Assembly: GCA_947650365.1 (NCBI GenBank)
Contig: OX393555.1
Coordinates: 78,249,995 to 78,313,994 of the forward strand
DNA: 64,000 nt
Origin: Chamaelirium japonicum
Taxonomy: Eukaryota; Streptophyta; Magnoliopsida; Liliales; Melanthiaceae
Reading direction: 5' to 3'
Shown: positions 34,985 through 47,388 of the stretch, piece by piece
Layout: each line of letters opens with the position of its first letter
How positions within the stretch are numbered: the stretch's first letter is position 1
Made by a program: the position numbers and the translations under genes
Notes under the pieces: generated by a model
Seen by the model: only the letters and a program-made list of their open reading frames with translations
Told to the model about the DNA's origin: nothing
Databases searched by the model: none

Positions 34985-37900
34985 AAAGAGATTCCACTGA
35001 TCGAGCCCCCACCGATCGAATAGGAAGCCTCACCTTCAATTGAAGAAATCATCCCAATCAATATCGACAGTGGAGATCTCCATCGATAAACATTCATTGA
35101 CACCGGTCTTAGCGATGCAGAAGCGCGAGACATAATATCCTTCCTCCAGTCCAACATCGACGTCTTCGCCTGGTGCTTTGAAGACATGCTAGGGATCAAT
35201 CCAGATGATGCCTGCCACCGGCTCGCGATCAAAGAAGAAGTAAAACCCGTCAAGAAAAAGCTACGCACAATCCGACCAGAGCTGCAAGTTGCTGTTCAAG
35301 AGGAGATCAGTAAGTTACTCACAGCAGGCTTCATTCAAGAAGTAGAGTACCCTACGTGGATCTCCAACATAGTTGCTATCCCAAAAAAGAATGGGAAGGT
35401 GCGAGTGTGCATCGACTTCACCAACCTCAACAAAGCTTGCCCCAAAGATCCATTCCCCATGCCGAGGATAGATAGACTCATCGATGCCACTGCTAGCCAT
35501 GAGCTATTATCATTCATGGATGGATACTCTGGGTACAATCAAATTCCGCTTCACTCTGATGATCAAGAGAAGACATGCTTTGTGACTAGCAGAGGTCTTT
35601 ACTGCTACAACGTAATGCCTTTTGGCCTCAAAAATGCTGGTTCTACCTATCAACGACTAGTTACAAAGATGTTCGAAGACCAGATCGATCGTAACGTCGA
35701 AGTTTACGTCGACGATCTCCTCACCAAGAGCTCGAGTAGAGGAAACCATCTATCCGATCTGACTGAAATATTCTAAATCCTCCGAACGTATCGCATAAAG
35801 CTCAATCCGGCCAAGTGTGCTTTCGGAGTTCAATCGAGCAAATTCCTGGGTCATCTTGTGACCAGGAGGGGCATTGAAGCCAACCCCGACCAAATTCGAG
35901 CCATCCTCGACATGCCATCACCTACCAATCGGAAGGAAGTACAACGTCTCACTGGAAGACTTGCTGCCCTCAATCGGTTCATCTCAAAGTCTTCCGACAA
36001 GTGTAAGCCTCTTTTCGACAAGCTGCGAAAGGCAGGTACATCGGGATGGAGTCCAATTTGTGAAGAAGCTTTTCAAGACATCAAGAAATATCTGGTGCAA
36101 GCTCCTATCCTGACTGCTCCACTTCCAAAAGAAGACTTATGGCTCTATCTCACCGTGACCAATCAAGCAATCAGTGCGGTCCTAGTCAGTAGAAGAGAAG
36201 GCATCGAACATCCAGTTTATTATATCAGTCATACTCTTCTTCCGGCTGAGACTCGTTACTCCAAAACTGAGAAGGTCATTCTGGCCTTGCTCACTGCATC
36301 GTGTCGCCTCCAACCTTACTTTGTCTCTTATCAGATCACGGTCATTTCAGAACACCCACTCAAAGATATCGTTGACAAAGCTGGACGAGCGGGTCGAATG
36401 ACCAAATGGGTGATCGAAATGAGTGCTCTGGGGATTCAATTCGAACCTCGCACTTCAATCAAGGGACAGGCTATTGCTGATTTTCTAGCTGACTTTCCAG
36501 TTGAAGATCCCATAACCTGGAAAGAAGATGTCAATATGCGCCTTGAAGATGAAGCTGATCAAGCTGATCCTCCGGTCAATCCGGTTACAAAAACCGATCC
36601 AAGCCTTGAGGCTATTGCCATAACTCCTCCATGGAAGCTTTATACTGATGGAGCTTCAAGTTCGATCGGTTCGGGAACTGGGATAGTCTTGATATCCCCC
36701 GAACTAGATCATCTCCAAAAGGCCACTCTCCTCTGGTTCAACACCACCAACAACGAAGCCGAATACGAAGCACTCATCTCCGGACTTGAAATTGCTGAAT
36801 CCCTGGGGGTGGATTGAATTATCGTCTACAGCGACTCCCAGCTGATTATAAGGTAAATCAACGGAGAGTACACAGCTCGTGAAGAGAGAATGCAACTCTA
36901 CTTGGCCCTAGTACGACGCCTTCAACAACGTTTCACTAGCATTGAATTCATTCAAATCCCAAGAGTAGAGAATCGAGAAGCAGATGCCTTAGCCAATGCT
37001 GCCTCAGTTCTTGGAGACTCACTCAGAGGAAGGCAGATACAAATCGATTATCAAGAAATGCCCAAGACTACCTCCGAACAACAGATCATTGCTACCACAA
37101 AGAGATCTGGGGGTAGAGATCAACTGGTATTGAACCTTACCACCACAGGTGAGCTTGAGGATTGGAGACAGCCAATTTTCAACTTCTTCAAACATGGCAA
37201 AATGCCCGAAGATCCAAATCAAGCCCGAAGACTTCAAAGGAAGCTCCCATGCTATATCATTCAAGGAGAAGATCTATACTTCAAGTCCCACAACGGGATG
37301 ATGCTCAAGTGTATTAGCCCTGAACAAGCAAAGGCAATCCTGATTGACATCCACTCTGGAGCCTGCGGGAATCATTCGGGAGGAAGATCACTCGAATCCA
37401 AGATGAAGCTACAAGGTTACTATTGACCAACAATGTCAAAAGACGCTCGCCAAGTGGTTCAAAGATGTGAGCCTTGCCAAAGACACGCTCGAACTATCCA
37501 TCTCCCTGCAGATGAGCTTCATCAACTATCAAGCCCATGGCCTTTCCATCAATGGGGGTTGGACTTCTTGGGCTCCTTTCCTCCAACTCCGAGCAAAAAG
37601 AAGTATATGCTACTGGCTACAGATTACTTCACCAAATGGGTCGAAGCAGTGCCACTATTTCGAGAGACTGATGATGAAGTGATCAAGTTCATTTGACATA
37701 ACATCTTCTCAAGGTTTGGCACACCTCACGTTCTTGTTGCTGACAATGGAGCTCAATTCGACTCTGATAAGTTCCGTGAGTTCTATCTGAACAACGGAAT
37801 CAAGCTTTTCTACTTAACTCCGAAGTACCCTCAATGCAACGGTCATGCCGAAGCCTCAAACAGAGCCATTCTTGGTATACTCAAGAAGAAACTCAACGAC

Positions 37901-38398
37901 AAGAAAGGATTGTGGGAACAGGTCCTACCTGAAGTCCTTTGGGGATATCGCACAACTCCGAGAAGATCAACAGGGTTCTCACCCTTTCGTCTAATATATG
38001 GATCGGAAGCAGTACTCCCAACAGAAAACATATCGAGTACTTTGAAGACCAGGGCAGTTGAAAGAGGGATCAATGAAGAACTTCGAGCCAACGATTCTGA
38101 TTTCTCTGAAGAACTACGAGATCAAGCTATAGTCTGAATCGCCAAGTATCAACAGAAAATCAAGCGAGCCTACGATCAGAAGATCTGCAAGAGACAATTC
38201 CTGATTGGCAGCCTAGTTCTCAGAGTAGTTTTTTACAACACTAAAGAACACAGCAGCGGAAAACTAGCTCCCAACTGGGAAGGACCCTACATGGTGGAAT
38301 CAGTAGGAGGCAAATGATCTTATCGACTGATCTCACCAGAAGGAGATAGACTACCACGAGCTTGGAATGCCAGACATCTCAAATTGTTCTATCCATGA
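34979..38398 (+). pseudogene. pol of Tat copy 2 (RT, two RNase H, integrase; nine premature stops)
   Basis: In frame with gag over its whole length up to TGA 38396-38398, without any frameshift. Stops lie at 35021, 35087, 35774, 36815, 36854, 37424, 37694, 38135 and 38315. All key motifs remain readable: RT YVDD near 35706, the first RNase H near 36150-36300, the second RNase H LYTDGASSS and NNEAEYEAL (about 36640-36770), the integrase zinc motif HSGACGNHSGG, and D, D and E in WGLDFLGSF, VADNGAQF and GHAEASN. Compared with copy 1, most stops are C-to-T or G-to-A changes (CGA to TGA, CAA to TAA, TGG to TGA or TAG). No LINE is present here, so it shows the empty LINE target site. Confidence 0.93.
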
Positions 38399-39020
38399 TG
38401 TAAATTCCACGATAAATAAAGTTCTCTTTCAAGTGTTGAAATGCTCAGGTTTTTCAAATCAAGTTCTGAAGCAATTTCAAGTTATCTACATTCAAGCTAC
38501 ATTCAAATTACAAGGTCATTTAACAAGTTTGGGTGTTTGAGTTGTGACTCAACCCCTTACAGGTAGATGTTAAACGATTTTGGGTTGTCATGCAAAGCAA
38601 CCTTCAAGCTACTGGTCGAATTAACAGGTTTGGGAGCTGGTGTTGCGACACTACCACTTACTTACAATGTTAAATGACCTTCAATTTCAATCAATTTCTA
38701 TATCGCCTAACAGGTTTAGGTGTTTGAGTTGCGACTCGACCCCTCACATACAAATGTTACACGAATCAAGTTCAATTTCCACGATACATAATAAACTCAG
38801 GTAATCGAGCTGTGACTCGACCCCTTACATTCAATTGTTTGGTATCTATTAAATATTCCAATATCATCAAGAGAGTAACATTCAAAGACATTCAACACAA
38901 GAGACATTCAATTTCCAAACACCAAAAAGATCTATATTATCAAAAGTTGCTAAGTACAGGAGTAAGTTGTTACATATCAAGAGTTTACAAGTACAAACAT
39001 CAAAAAGAAGATAGAATACA
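38399..39020. repeat. Spacer between pol and antisense gene, copy 2, with diverged repeats
   Basis: Homologous to 5538-6152. About four units carry AAGTTTGGGTGTTTGAG-like cores, each followed by a TGCGACTC or TGTGACTC arm and a CCCCTTAC-like end (about 38525, 38620, 38710 and 38800). The inverted repeat GAG(T/C)TG(C/T)GACTC is kept in most units. No coding potential. Confidence 0.78.
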
Positions 39021-39740
39021 TCAGGGTTTAGCCACACTGGGAGCACGCGACTTCTCTCCTTCGGATCCACCGCGAGCTTTACTCGCCACAGAAGCCTTGG
39101 AAGATCGGACACTGCTGGCATGGACCCTTAGTGCTTCCACCGCCTTCTCGGCCGTCTCCCTGTAACTTGCGCATTCAGCACGCATATGCTCTAACTCCTT
39201 CTTGAGAGCCTCCTCCTTGGTAGTAAAAGAGGCCTCCTTAGCATCAAGAGCAGCTTCTCTGGCAGCGAGAGCAGCTTCCCTATCAGCAACTTGGCTCTTC
39301 AGCTCCGATAGCTCCACCGATTGATCATGAGCCAGAGTCTCGATCTTGAAGAATCGATTCTTCAAATATTCAAGCTCGTGACCCCGAGCCTCATAGCCCT
39401 TCTTCCACCCCTGGCTCTCCAGCTTCTCCTTCCGAAGGTCCTCGATCTTGGCCTTCAAGGCCTCTTTCTTAGAAGATAGAAGCTCCCTCAGCTTATCCTT
39501 CTCCTCTTGGGCAGCTTCCAATTCAGCCGTCAGGTGAGAGACTTCAGTTGAACCCTCTCGCTCTCCAACCTTCTTGAAAAGCTTCGTGCCGAATTTCAGA
39601 ACCGCTGAGTTCTGCGAACAAACAAGAAGTGTTAGAAATATATCAGAAGATTCAATTCAAAAGTCAAGTCAAGGTGATGCACTTACCACCACTCGAGCCT
39701 ATGAAAGGCTTCCTCTATCGAGGCCCCCGGAAGGTTGCAG
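39021..39740 (-). pseudogene. Antisense gene of Tat copy 2: exon 3 and the 3' part of exon 2
   Basis: Exon 3 (39611-39021, 591 bases as in copy 1) is intact and encodes the coiled-coil tail (NSAVLKFGTKLFKK ... AALAAREAALDAKEAS ... SRAPSVAKP). The intron acceptor TTCGCAG and the donor GTAAGT (39686-39681) are kept. Exon 2 begins at 39687 and is cut by the long-LTR element at 39740. Relative to copy 1, one base is missing in CACCACT-CGAGCC, which would shift the frame. Confidence 0.85.
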
Positions 39741-39946
39741 TGTAATGATCGGCACTCCAGGATGTTTCGCTCAGGGCAACCCAGTCCCATTTAAATATTA
39801 TTTTAAGGCCACTTCTAGAATAATTGTTTGATTTATTGTTTGTGCTTGAAGGGGACCAGGCAGCGGGTCCCGGGTACAAGTCGCAGGGCTGTATCGGAGA
39901 TGTAGTTACACGAGCTTGTGAGCACGTGAATAGAGACAGGACACGA

Positions 39947-39986
<40 letters not shown>

Positions 39987-40400
39987 ATAATCAAATACTG
40001 TAGTAGGTTTGTCGGACCCGGCGAGGTTTGCGCGCCAGTGCGTCTCGGCGCGACCCGAGTCAAGGGCGAGTCAGGTTCGACACGAGTCAAGCACGAGTCG
40101 AGCTCAACCGGTTTTTAAAAAAAAAAAATAATAATAATAATAATAAAAAAAAAAAAAAAAACTAAAATTAAAACCCTCTCACTTACCCTCATCCTTACTC
40201 TCACCCAACACCCAAACCCACCCAGCCACCCAACTCTCTCACTCTCTCTCTCTCTTAATCCCATCCAACCCATTCAACCAACCCACTTGATCCAAAACCC
40301 CACCACACTGGTCAAAAGAAAGAAAAAAAAAAAAAAAACCCAAAACCCACTTTCAAAACCCGAACCCAGCCTCAACCCCACTCCTCTCTATCTTTCTCTC

Positions 40401-40439
<39 letters not shown>

Positions 40440-43400
40440 TTCTCTCTCTCTCTCTATTCCTTTCTCTCATCAGATCTCCTCTCTCTCTCACCCGTTCTCT
40501 CAATCGATCCACTCTCTCACTCTCGGATCTCTCTCCCCCATTCTTGGATCTCTGCCCCGGCCCCCAACCGAACCCGATTCCGTCCCCATCCGCTGCCCCT
40601 CCCTCACCTCTACTGCTCTCCCCAACCACCCAATCCCCTAAATCCCGCCCCCTGATCCGCCCAACCATCTCGTCACCACCCCCTCACCTTTCCTGCAATT
40701 CCCTCAACTCGATCACCCCAAATCCCCTAAAATCCGGCGCCCCTGTTCTGCCCGTACATAGTCCGCCGCTCCTCCCCTCCTTCAAAAGCCCCCACACTCT
40801 CTTCGATCTCTTATCTCCCCTCTGATCTCTCCCCTGATCCCTCTACTCCTCGTATGGCCTGCGTGCGGCGGTGGCGCTGAAGTGGTGCAGCCGGCCGGAG
40901 CGAGGAGGAGCCAGCCGCAGCCAGTAGCCCCTCCCCCTTGAGCAGCTCAGACCCGACCCCTCCTGATCTCTTCTCTCTCCCCTGGTCTCTGTCTTCCTTA
41001 TGGTGGATTGTGCGCCACCGGCCGGAGCAGAGGCTGCCGGCGCCGGAGAAGATCGACTGACCGGAATAGGGAGGAGGAGCCCAGCCGAAGCCGAGGACCC
41101 CGACCATGCCCGGAGTGGAGGAGCTGGCCACGAGGAAGTGCAGCAGCAACGTGGAGGAAAACCCCCGAAAACTGCCTTGGGTTAGTTCCTCACCCTTCCT
41201 CTTTGACTGACCATAGACACCCCCTTTCTCCCCTCGCTGCCCTATTTTCTGGTACCATTGAGTCGTTGGTAAAGCATTGGGTTGGGGCCGCCACGGACAC
41301 CCATAGACCACCCAACACCGATCCAAACCCCTTCGACCTGCTTTGCCGCCTAATGATGGGTTGGGACGGAGCCTTAGTCAATACCCTTGTCGTTGTAACT
41401 GTCATCAATTGCTGGCAACTAACAGCGGGGTGAAGCCACCCTGGCCACCCATGCTAACGACCCTAACCTATGTCGTCTACTTGCATGTTGACTCACTGTT
41501 GTGTGTGTGTGTGTGCGCGCGCGCGCGCGTGCGCGGAGAGGGAGAAGCCCAGCCCTGGCCCTGTGTATCCATATAAGGGAATGAGTGTTGTGGTGTTATT
41601 TGGATGAAAGTGCATGACATAGTCGTGAAGATGGTGGGATGATAATGTTTGAAATGGGATGTTCCTCTTTGTGGCTACGTATTTTTCCTTGGGTCGTAAT
41701 ACCCCATTATGACCGTGAGCTAATCACATCGACGTGATTCACTTGGTTAGGCACATCGCCAACCCATGCCGATCGTTTCGCTTGCTAAGATGGTTTGGAC
41801 CATACATGGCCACAAGGCCAAAAATCCTAGTGACTACCCATAGCGCATCGACACTTGTCGATTTATCTTTACTAGCCGTGGATATAGCCCCGTGCCGATT
41901 TTCCTTGTAGTTTGTAAATTGTTGTTCCATTGTGTGGATAATGGCACCCCGGCTAGCACCCTTTCACCAACGTCGCCAACCTCGGAATACGACCGAGCAA
42001 GGTATAAGTCTTTTTGCCAATCTAAGCATAGGCTTAGTAAGGGTCTATAAGTTTGTCGTGGCGCAAACCTAATCAAATTATCATTTGAGCCGAGGTTGAC
42101 TCGGGTGAAGGTTGAACCGCACCTCGACCTCCGATGTTATTACCTAAGTTTGACCCCCTACCCTACTTGTCGGATTTGGTGTCGACAACCCTCGGGCAGG
42201 CAGTCGTGCATGACATCGAAGCTCGATTCTTTCCCAGCGATTTTATTGCATTCATTGACACTTGTGGTGCTTGGTCGCAACTGACTTACCTTGATGGGAC
42301 CAGGCCCGACTATCCACACCATAATCGTGATGCCGAAGGCTCTTTGGGGCATGAGGTCACGCTAGTAGCGGCGCCGATACGGATGTGACCGTTTAGGCAT
42401 AATAGTATAGTTCAGCCGTAGTACGATTCTTCGTATCAGGAATACTGACTAATTGAGACTGTAGCATTGTTTTACGTGCCGATAGACCGGCGTCCGATGG
42501 CATCTAAAATTCTTGACCCGGCCAACTCGGGCCTAAACCCGTATTACCCGGTAGCAAGCAATGACCATATGCCCGTTGTGTGTGTTTGGCAGTTCGTGGA
42601 CGTGTTGACCCCATCGGAGACGGAGCTGAGGTTGCTAGCAGAAGCTCATGTTCGATAATCAGGTGACATCTACTCCCCTTCCCGTGGTCTTTGATAGTGG
42701 GAAATGAGAACAACTAGGGTAAGTGTCCATGGTACTGCATGCGGGTCCCGCTGGGCATCGCCGTATGTGGTCACGTGGACCCCTTATTGCATGCGAAGTC
42801 ACGAGTCCGGCGACGCATGTTTTAAAATATTATTAAAATAAGTATGCTTTAAAATATTAATAAAATAATCATGCTTTATAATATTAATAGAATAATCATG
42901 CTTTATAATATTAATAGAATAATCATAATTATTGCATGGACACCGTAATTAGGTATTTTTTTTAAACTAAAATATAATTTGATTAAATAATAATTATCGG
43001 GTCCACCCTCCTGAGTGGAGTGTGGAGACCCGGGCACACGGGAATACGGGCGAGAGTATGTGATGCATGGGTTGCGAGAGCAGTGCGGGACCAGGGTTAA
43101 AATGTTGCAAATCATTAATTAACGCATGTACCTTTTTTTTATCTGTCTCGGTATATATATTTAAAGGTAATTATCCACTGTGTAGAGTTTTTGGCACTTT
43201 ACTAAAATAATAGAATATGATAATCTATATTGTGGAAAAGATTGAACCCCGTGCGCGCAAGGGCCGTGAACCACCCTGCGCGCACAGCTGAAGATAAGTA
43301 GGCTAAGGGGTCACGGGCAGGGATTGTGGTAAAGCCAATAGGTGGTGCCCTCAAAGAGGGATTGGCCTAGCAATCCTGTCCCGGGGTAGTTGAAGCCCCC

Positions 43401-44637
43401 AAGGAAAGCAAGTTGGGCGGTAGAGCTCCACCGTGAAAGACGGGAAACCCCTTATGATCATATGGGTGACTTTGCGCATGGTGTTGGAGTATGCGCGGCG
43501 AGAGAGTTGGCCCTCTACATCGAAATAAAAGGCCCTATAGTAATGCCCGACCGGGGGCAGGATGAACAAAATATCCGGGGTTCACATTATGATAGATATT
43601 TTATATGATTACTAGTTAACCAGTATGGAATCTTAATGTTGAATTATGGAATTTTGGAGCATTGGCAATCTGGTAACATTCAGATGATCTTTTTGTTTAA
43701 ATAGTTTACTGTAAAATATTGAGTGAACTTTATGTTAGACAATATAGTGACAGTAGGTATTGCATGAGAATATAGGCTGCTGGTAGGATTAGGGTATTAA
43801 TCTGTAAATATTATATTATGTAATAGTACTGCTAAATTTAATTCAATTAGCTCGGTTGTCTCATAGTATTAAAGGCTATTAGGATGTCACTAGCCATTAA
43901 TTTGGCTAATCTCCCAATTTCCTATTGGGGGCTACTCTTTCCCACGAGTAGGCTCTTATGCAGGTTTTAGAGGCTCAGGACCGGAGTAGCGGTGGTAGTC
44001 CAGAGGCAGAGTTGGAGTCTTAGCTTGTCTTTCTTTTTAGTATGTCAACTCTTTCATTCGATGTAATTGACCTGGATTGGAAATAGAGTTTATAAGTTCT
44101 TTAGTTTAGTGCTCTGAGTTTGTTAGTAGTAATGTGCCAGCTGAATTTTTTTTGGGTAAGCCTCTCCTCAAGGCTCCAAACCTAGGATAGCTCACAATAA
44201 AATATAAATCTTAAAGTGGCTTAATTGACTAGTCCTATAGATATGATCTCTAAACCAGTGCCCGAGTGCTAGAGAGTGGGCGAGGCTACTCGGCTCGCCA
44301 TTAGAGGCTGAGTCTCGTGCTCCCTTAAGAGGGACTTCTGTCAGCATGTGGGGCACTAGCAGGCCGCACATGCTGAGAGGATAGCCCGGTTGAAGGTCGA
44401 GCGTGGTCATCTTTATCAAAAAAAAAAATTAGCTATCGGTTTCCTCTTAATAAAATATTTTTAAAAATCAAATTTTAAAATACTCTGTTTTCTCCCTCAT
44501 CATTCTTCTTCAGTTAAGAGAGAATCGCAACCCTGTGAGAAACCCTAATTGATGTAGTTAGTTGACCAAACCCTAAATCCCTTGGTTTTCCTCAACTCAC
44601 ACCCCAGGGATCGGTTCCGGATTTCTGGGGCGTGACA
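39741..44637 (+). repeat. 5' LTR of the LARD-like element (4897 bp)
   Basis: TG...CA ends. Contents in order: a TA run near 39952-39982; an A-rich stretch near 40110-40160; a CT-rich stretch with a long (CT)n near 40395-40460; a GC-rich stretch at 40540-41180; a (GT)n(GC)n run near 41498-41530; unique-looking sequence to 42800; an AT-rich part at 42820-42980; then sequence without recognisable motifs to the end. No ORF here has a recognisable domain. It is near-identical to 46672-51586, with scattered differences and repeat-length changes. Confidence 0.92.
41498..41533. repeat. (GT)n(GC)n microsatellite in 5' LTR of the LARD-like element
   Basis: Alternating purine-pyrimidine run (GTGTGTGTGTGTGC then repeated CG). 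The copy in the 3' LTR, near 48450-48483, is slightly shorter. Such runs can adopt left-handed DNA under torsion; no function is claimed. Confidence 0.85.
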
Positions 44638-44639
44638 GC

Positions 44640-44651
44640 TGGTATCAGAGC
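44640..44651 (+). promoter_or_regulatory. Primer binding site of the LARD-like element (initiator Met tRNA type)
   Basis: TGGTATCAGAGC, two bases after the LTR end. This is the standard complement of the plant initiator methionine tRNA 3' end used by many plant LTR elements, and it fixes the + orientation and the LTR boundary. Confidence 0.93.
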
Positions 44652-46671
44652 TTAGGGATAGGTTCCTAGGGGTTTCATTAGGATGTGAGGTTTAGGCTGT
44701 ACTAGTGCTAGGGTGATTCTAGAGATCGTCGGGAAAGTGATTTGGTAGTATTTCTTAGAATAGTCAGTGGTACCTTTGTGTGCGTATCTAAGGATGAGAG
44801 TCTAGGGTTTATTGTATTTGGAGAATTGGATAGGTTGGAAGAATTGATTGGTAGTTAAGAAATTGTCCATACTTGGGTAATTGATTGATGGGGACTTGAG
44901 GAGTAAATATAATAATTTTAAAGAATGATAAGAATTATGTTTGTCTCCGGACCTTAAGGTTTAGACTCAGAGTAAGTCATAATGACTCAGGTAGGAACTG
45001 CCTAGAACGTCTTAACCAAGGATAGTCAACCTCAGAGTATTTGTTTTGGGTTTAATGATGAATGCTTATTTGGATTTGCTAGTGGTAGTGAATTGACTGA
45101 GAACTAGAAAACAAACTTTAGTTGATCGCATGGTTGATCGGTTTTGGAAGATGAATACATATCGATTATGTCTGGGAAGATATATATGGTTGTAAGGCTA
45201 TTCATTTTGTTGGTTTTTATTATTTTCGTTGACCTTTAGCATTAGAAACCTAGCCGGTATTTTAAGACTCCCTAAATTTTTGTTGACCCTTAGCACTAGA
45301 GACCTAGCCGGTATCTTAGGATTCCCTGATTCTTCAAAGACTCTTAGAATTAGAGACTTAGTCGGTATTTTTAGGATCGTCCATTGTCTCGTTCTAGGTA
45401 TAATAAGTGGTTTGATCTTCTTGATAGTTTTCTCCGGTGTATCATCAGTCGGTATAGAGCTTATATGTCATTCCTATAAGTAATGATGACGACCCTTGGG
45501 AGGTAGTGGTTTCAAAAAGTATACCGGGAGATGGAGATCTCATGTAGTGGTTTGAGTTCATATGGTTAGTAGATTTCGGAATGTCTTGATGGAGACCCTC
45601 ACGACATGGTACGCATTATTCCTCGAAAACTTTGGCGATGGTTTATGACTGTCCGGTAGAGGACATAATAAGGCTACACGCTAACTTGATGATTAGTTTA
45701 GTGCAGAATTCTAGCTCTCAGTGTCAATATCATAGTTTTTGACTTCCTTAGATCAATGGAATTATCTAATGTTCTCTGATTTGTGCTTTAGAGTATGTCC
45801 TTCATAGACTTTCAGAGTTGCACACCAGTAGCATAGTTAGTTAAATGTAGATCCTATCAGAAGCATGTGTGTTTCAGTGAGTTTTTTTTTTTAGTTGGTT
45901 GAGTGTCAGTGATTTTGACCCGTTGTTTGTCCCTTCCTCCTTACGCTCCAAAGTGTGCGGCGTAGATGTCTTATATTGATTTAGTATTCACTAGGTTAGG
46001 TAATGGGTGTGCTTGGGTATCTGATTCGTGTCATATAGATGTTTCTCTTGGATGTTTTCAAGATAGTAACATTGCATAGGAAATAGAGGTATTTGCTCCA
46101 GAAAGGAATATTGTCGGATTTAAGCCTAGACACACAAGCTTGAGTCGTCTGATTATCGTCTTTAGTTTGGATCTATAGATATATGAGGGTAGTTCTATGT
46201 GTATATACGAATAAATTTTTTTTTTAGTACCGTTAGATGAGAGTGTCCCGTGATCTTATTTCATGAGTCAAACTGTTACCTTACTTCTGGATAAGAGGGA
46301 CGCTCTTTATCCAGAAGAAGGAGACAATCTGAACTCATGAAAGTCTATATTAGTCCTTAATGATTAGAATGGAAAATGAAAACCAAAGCTCGTATCTGCG
46401 GTGCGAGAACTTGGAGATTCATCTCTATCCTAATAATTATGAGACTCGATTCATATTACGTTAGGTCGCGAGTAGTAGGGTATAAGGCATATTTTTTCCT
46501 TTTTGGTAAGTTTGGTGTAGTGACTTACTGTTCTTATTGCCAAGATAAATAATATTATTTATACCGATTATAGATTTGTCTTTCCTCGCTTTGATAATAT
46601 AGATGACAAGTTTGTATCCTTAGTTTAGAGATTAAATTTTCGGGACGAAAATTCTATTAAGGTGGGTAGGA
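44652..46671 (+). other. Non-coding interior of the LARD-like element
   Basis: No long open frame and no gag, protease, RT or integrase motif. Near 45227-45390 there are three tandem units of roughly 50-60 bp sharing AGAGACCTAGCCGGTAT-like text; the 84-codon frame at 45229-45483 is a by-product of these. The end, CGGGACGAAAATTCTATTAAGGTGGG split around 46640-46665, resembles the purine-tract region of Tekay/Del chromoviruses. Probably a replacement or deep deletion of gag-pol. Confidence 0.8.
46656..46671 (+). promoter_or_regulatory. Polypurine tract of the LARD-like element
   Basis: AAGGTGGGTAGGA lies directly before the 3' LTR start TGTAATGATC at 46672. It is interrupted by two T's, so it is weaker than usual. 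Confidence 0.7.
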
Positions 46672-46881
46672 TGTAATGATCGGCACTCCAGGATGTTTCG
46701 CTCAGGGCAACCCAGTCCCATTTAAATATTATTTTAAGGCCACTTCTAGAATAATTATTTGATTTATTGTTTGTGCTTGAAGGGGACCAGGCAGCGGGTC
46801 CCGGGTACAAGTCGCAGGGCTGTATCGGAGATGTAGTTACACGAGCTTGTGAGCACGTGAATAGAGACAGGACACGAATAT

Positions 46882-46921
<40 letters not shown>

Positions 46922-47345
46922 ATAATCAAATACTGTAGTAGGTTTGTCGGACCCGGCGAGGTTTGGGCGCCAGTGCGTCTCGGCGCGACCCGAGTCAAGG
47001 GCGAGTCAGGTTCGACACGAGTCAAGCACGAGTCGAGCTCAACCGGTTTTTTTTTAAAAAAAAAAAATAATAATAATAATAATAAAAAAAAAAAAAACTA
47101 AAATTAAAACCCTCTCACTTACCCTCATCCTTACTCTCACCCAACACCCAAACCCACCCAGCCACCCAACTCTCTCACTCTCTCTCTCTCTTAATCCCAT
47201 CCAACCCATTCAACCAACCCACTTGATCCAAACCCTTCAAACCCCACCACACTGGTCAAAAGAAAGAAAAAAAAAAAAAAAAACCCAAAACCCACTTTCA
47301 AAACCCGAACCCCGCCTCAACCCCACTCCTCTCTATCTTTCTCTC

Positions 47346-47388
<43 letters not shown>

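Noticed and set aside
40811..41326. 171-codon minus-strand frame in the LARD LTR, repeated at 47762-48277
   Set aside because: The two occurrences are the two LTRs of one element, so conservation is trivial. The GC-rich composition favours long chance frames, and no domain is visible.
44150..44425. Possible SINE in the LARD LTR (poly(A) at its end, T run at its start)
   Set aside because: No convincing pol III A and B boxes and no clear target duplication; present in both LTRs, so it may simply be LTR sequence.
44540..44585. Telomere-like AAACCCTAA pieces
   Set aside because: Only isolated CCCTAA-like words within an LTR; no tandem TTTAGGG array.
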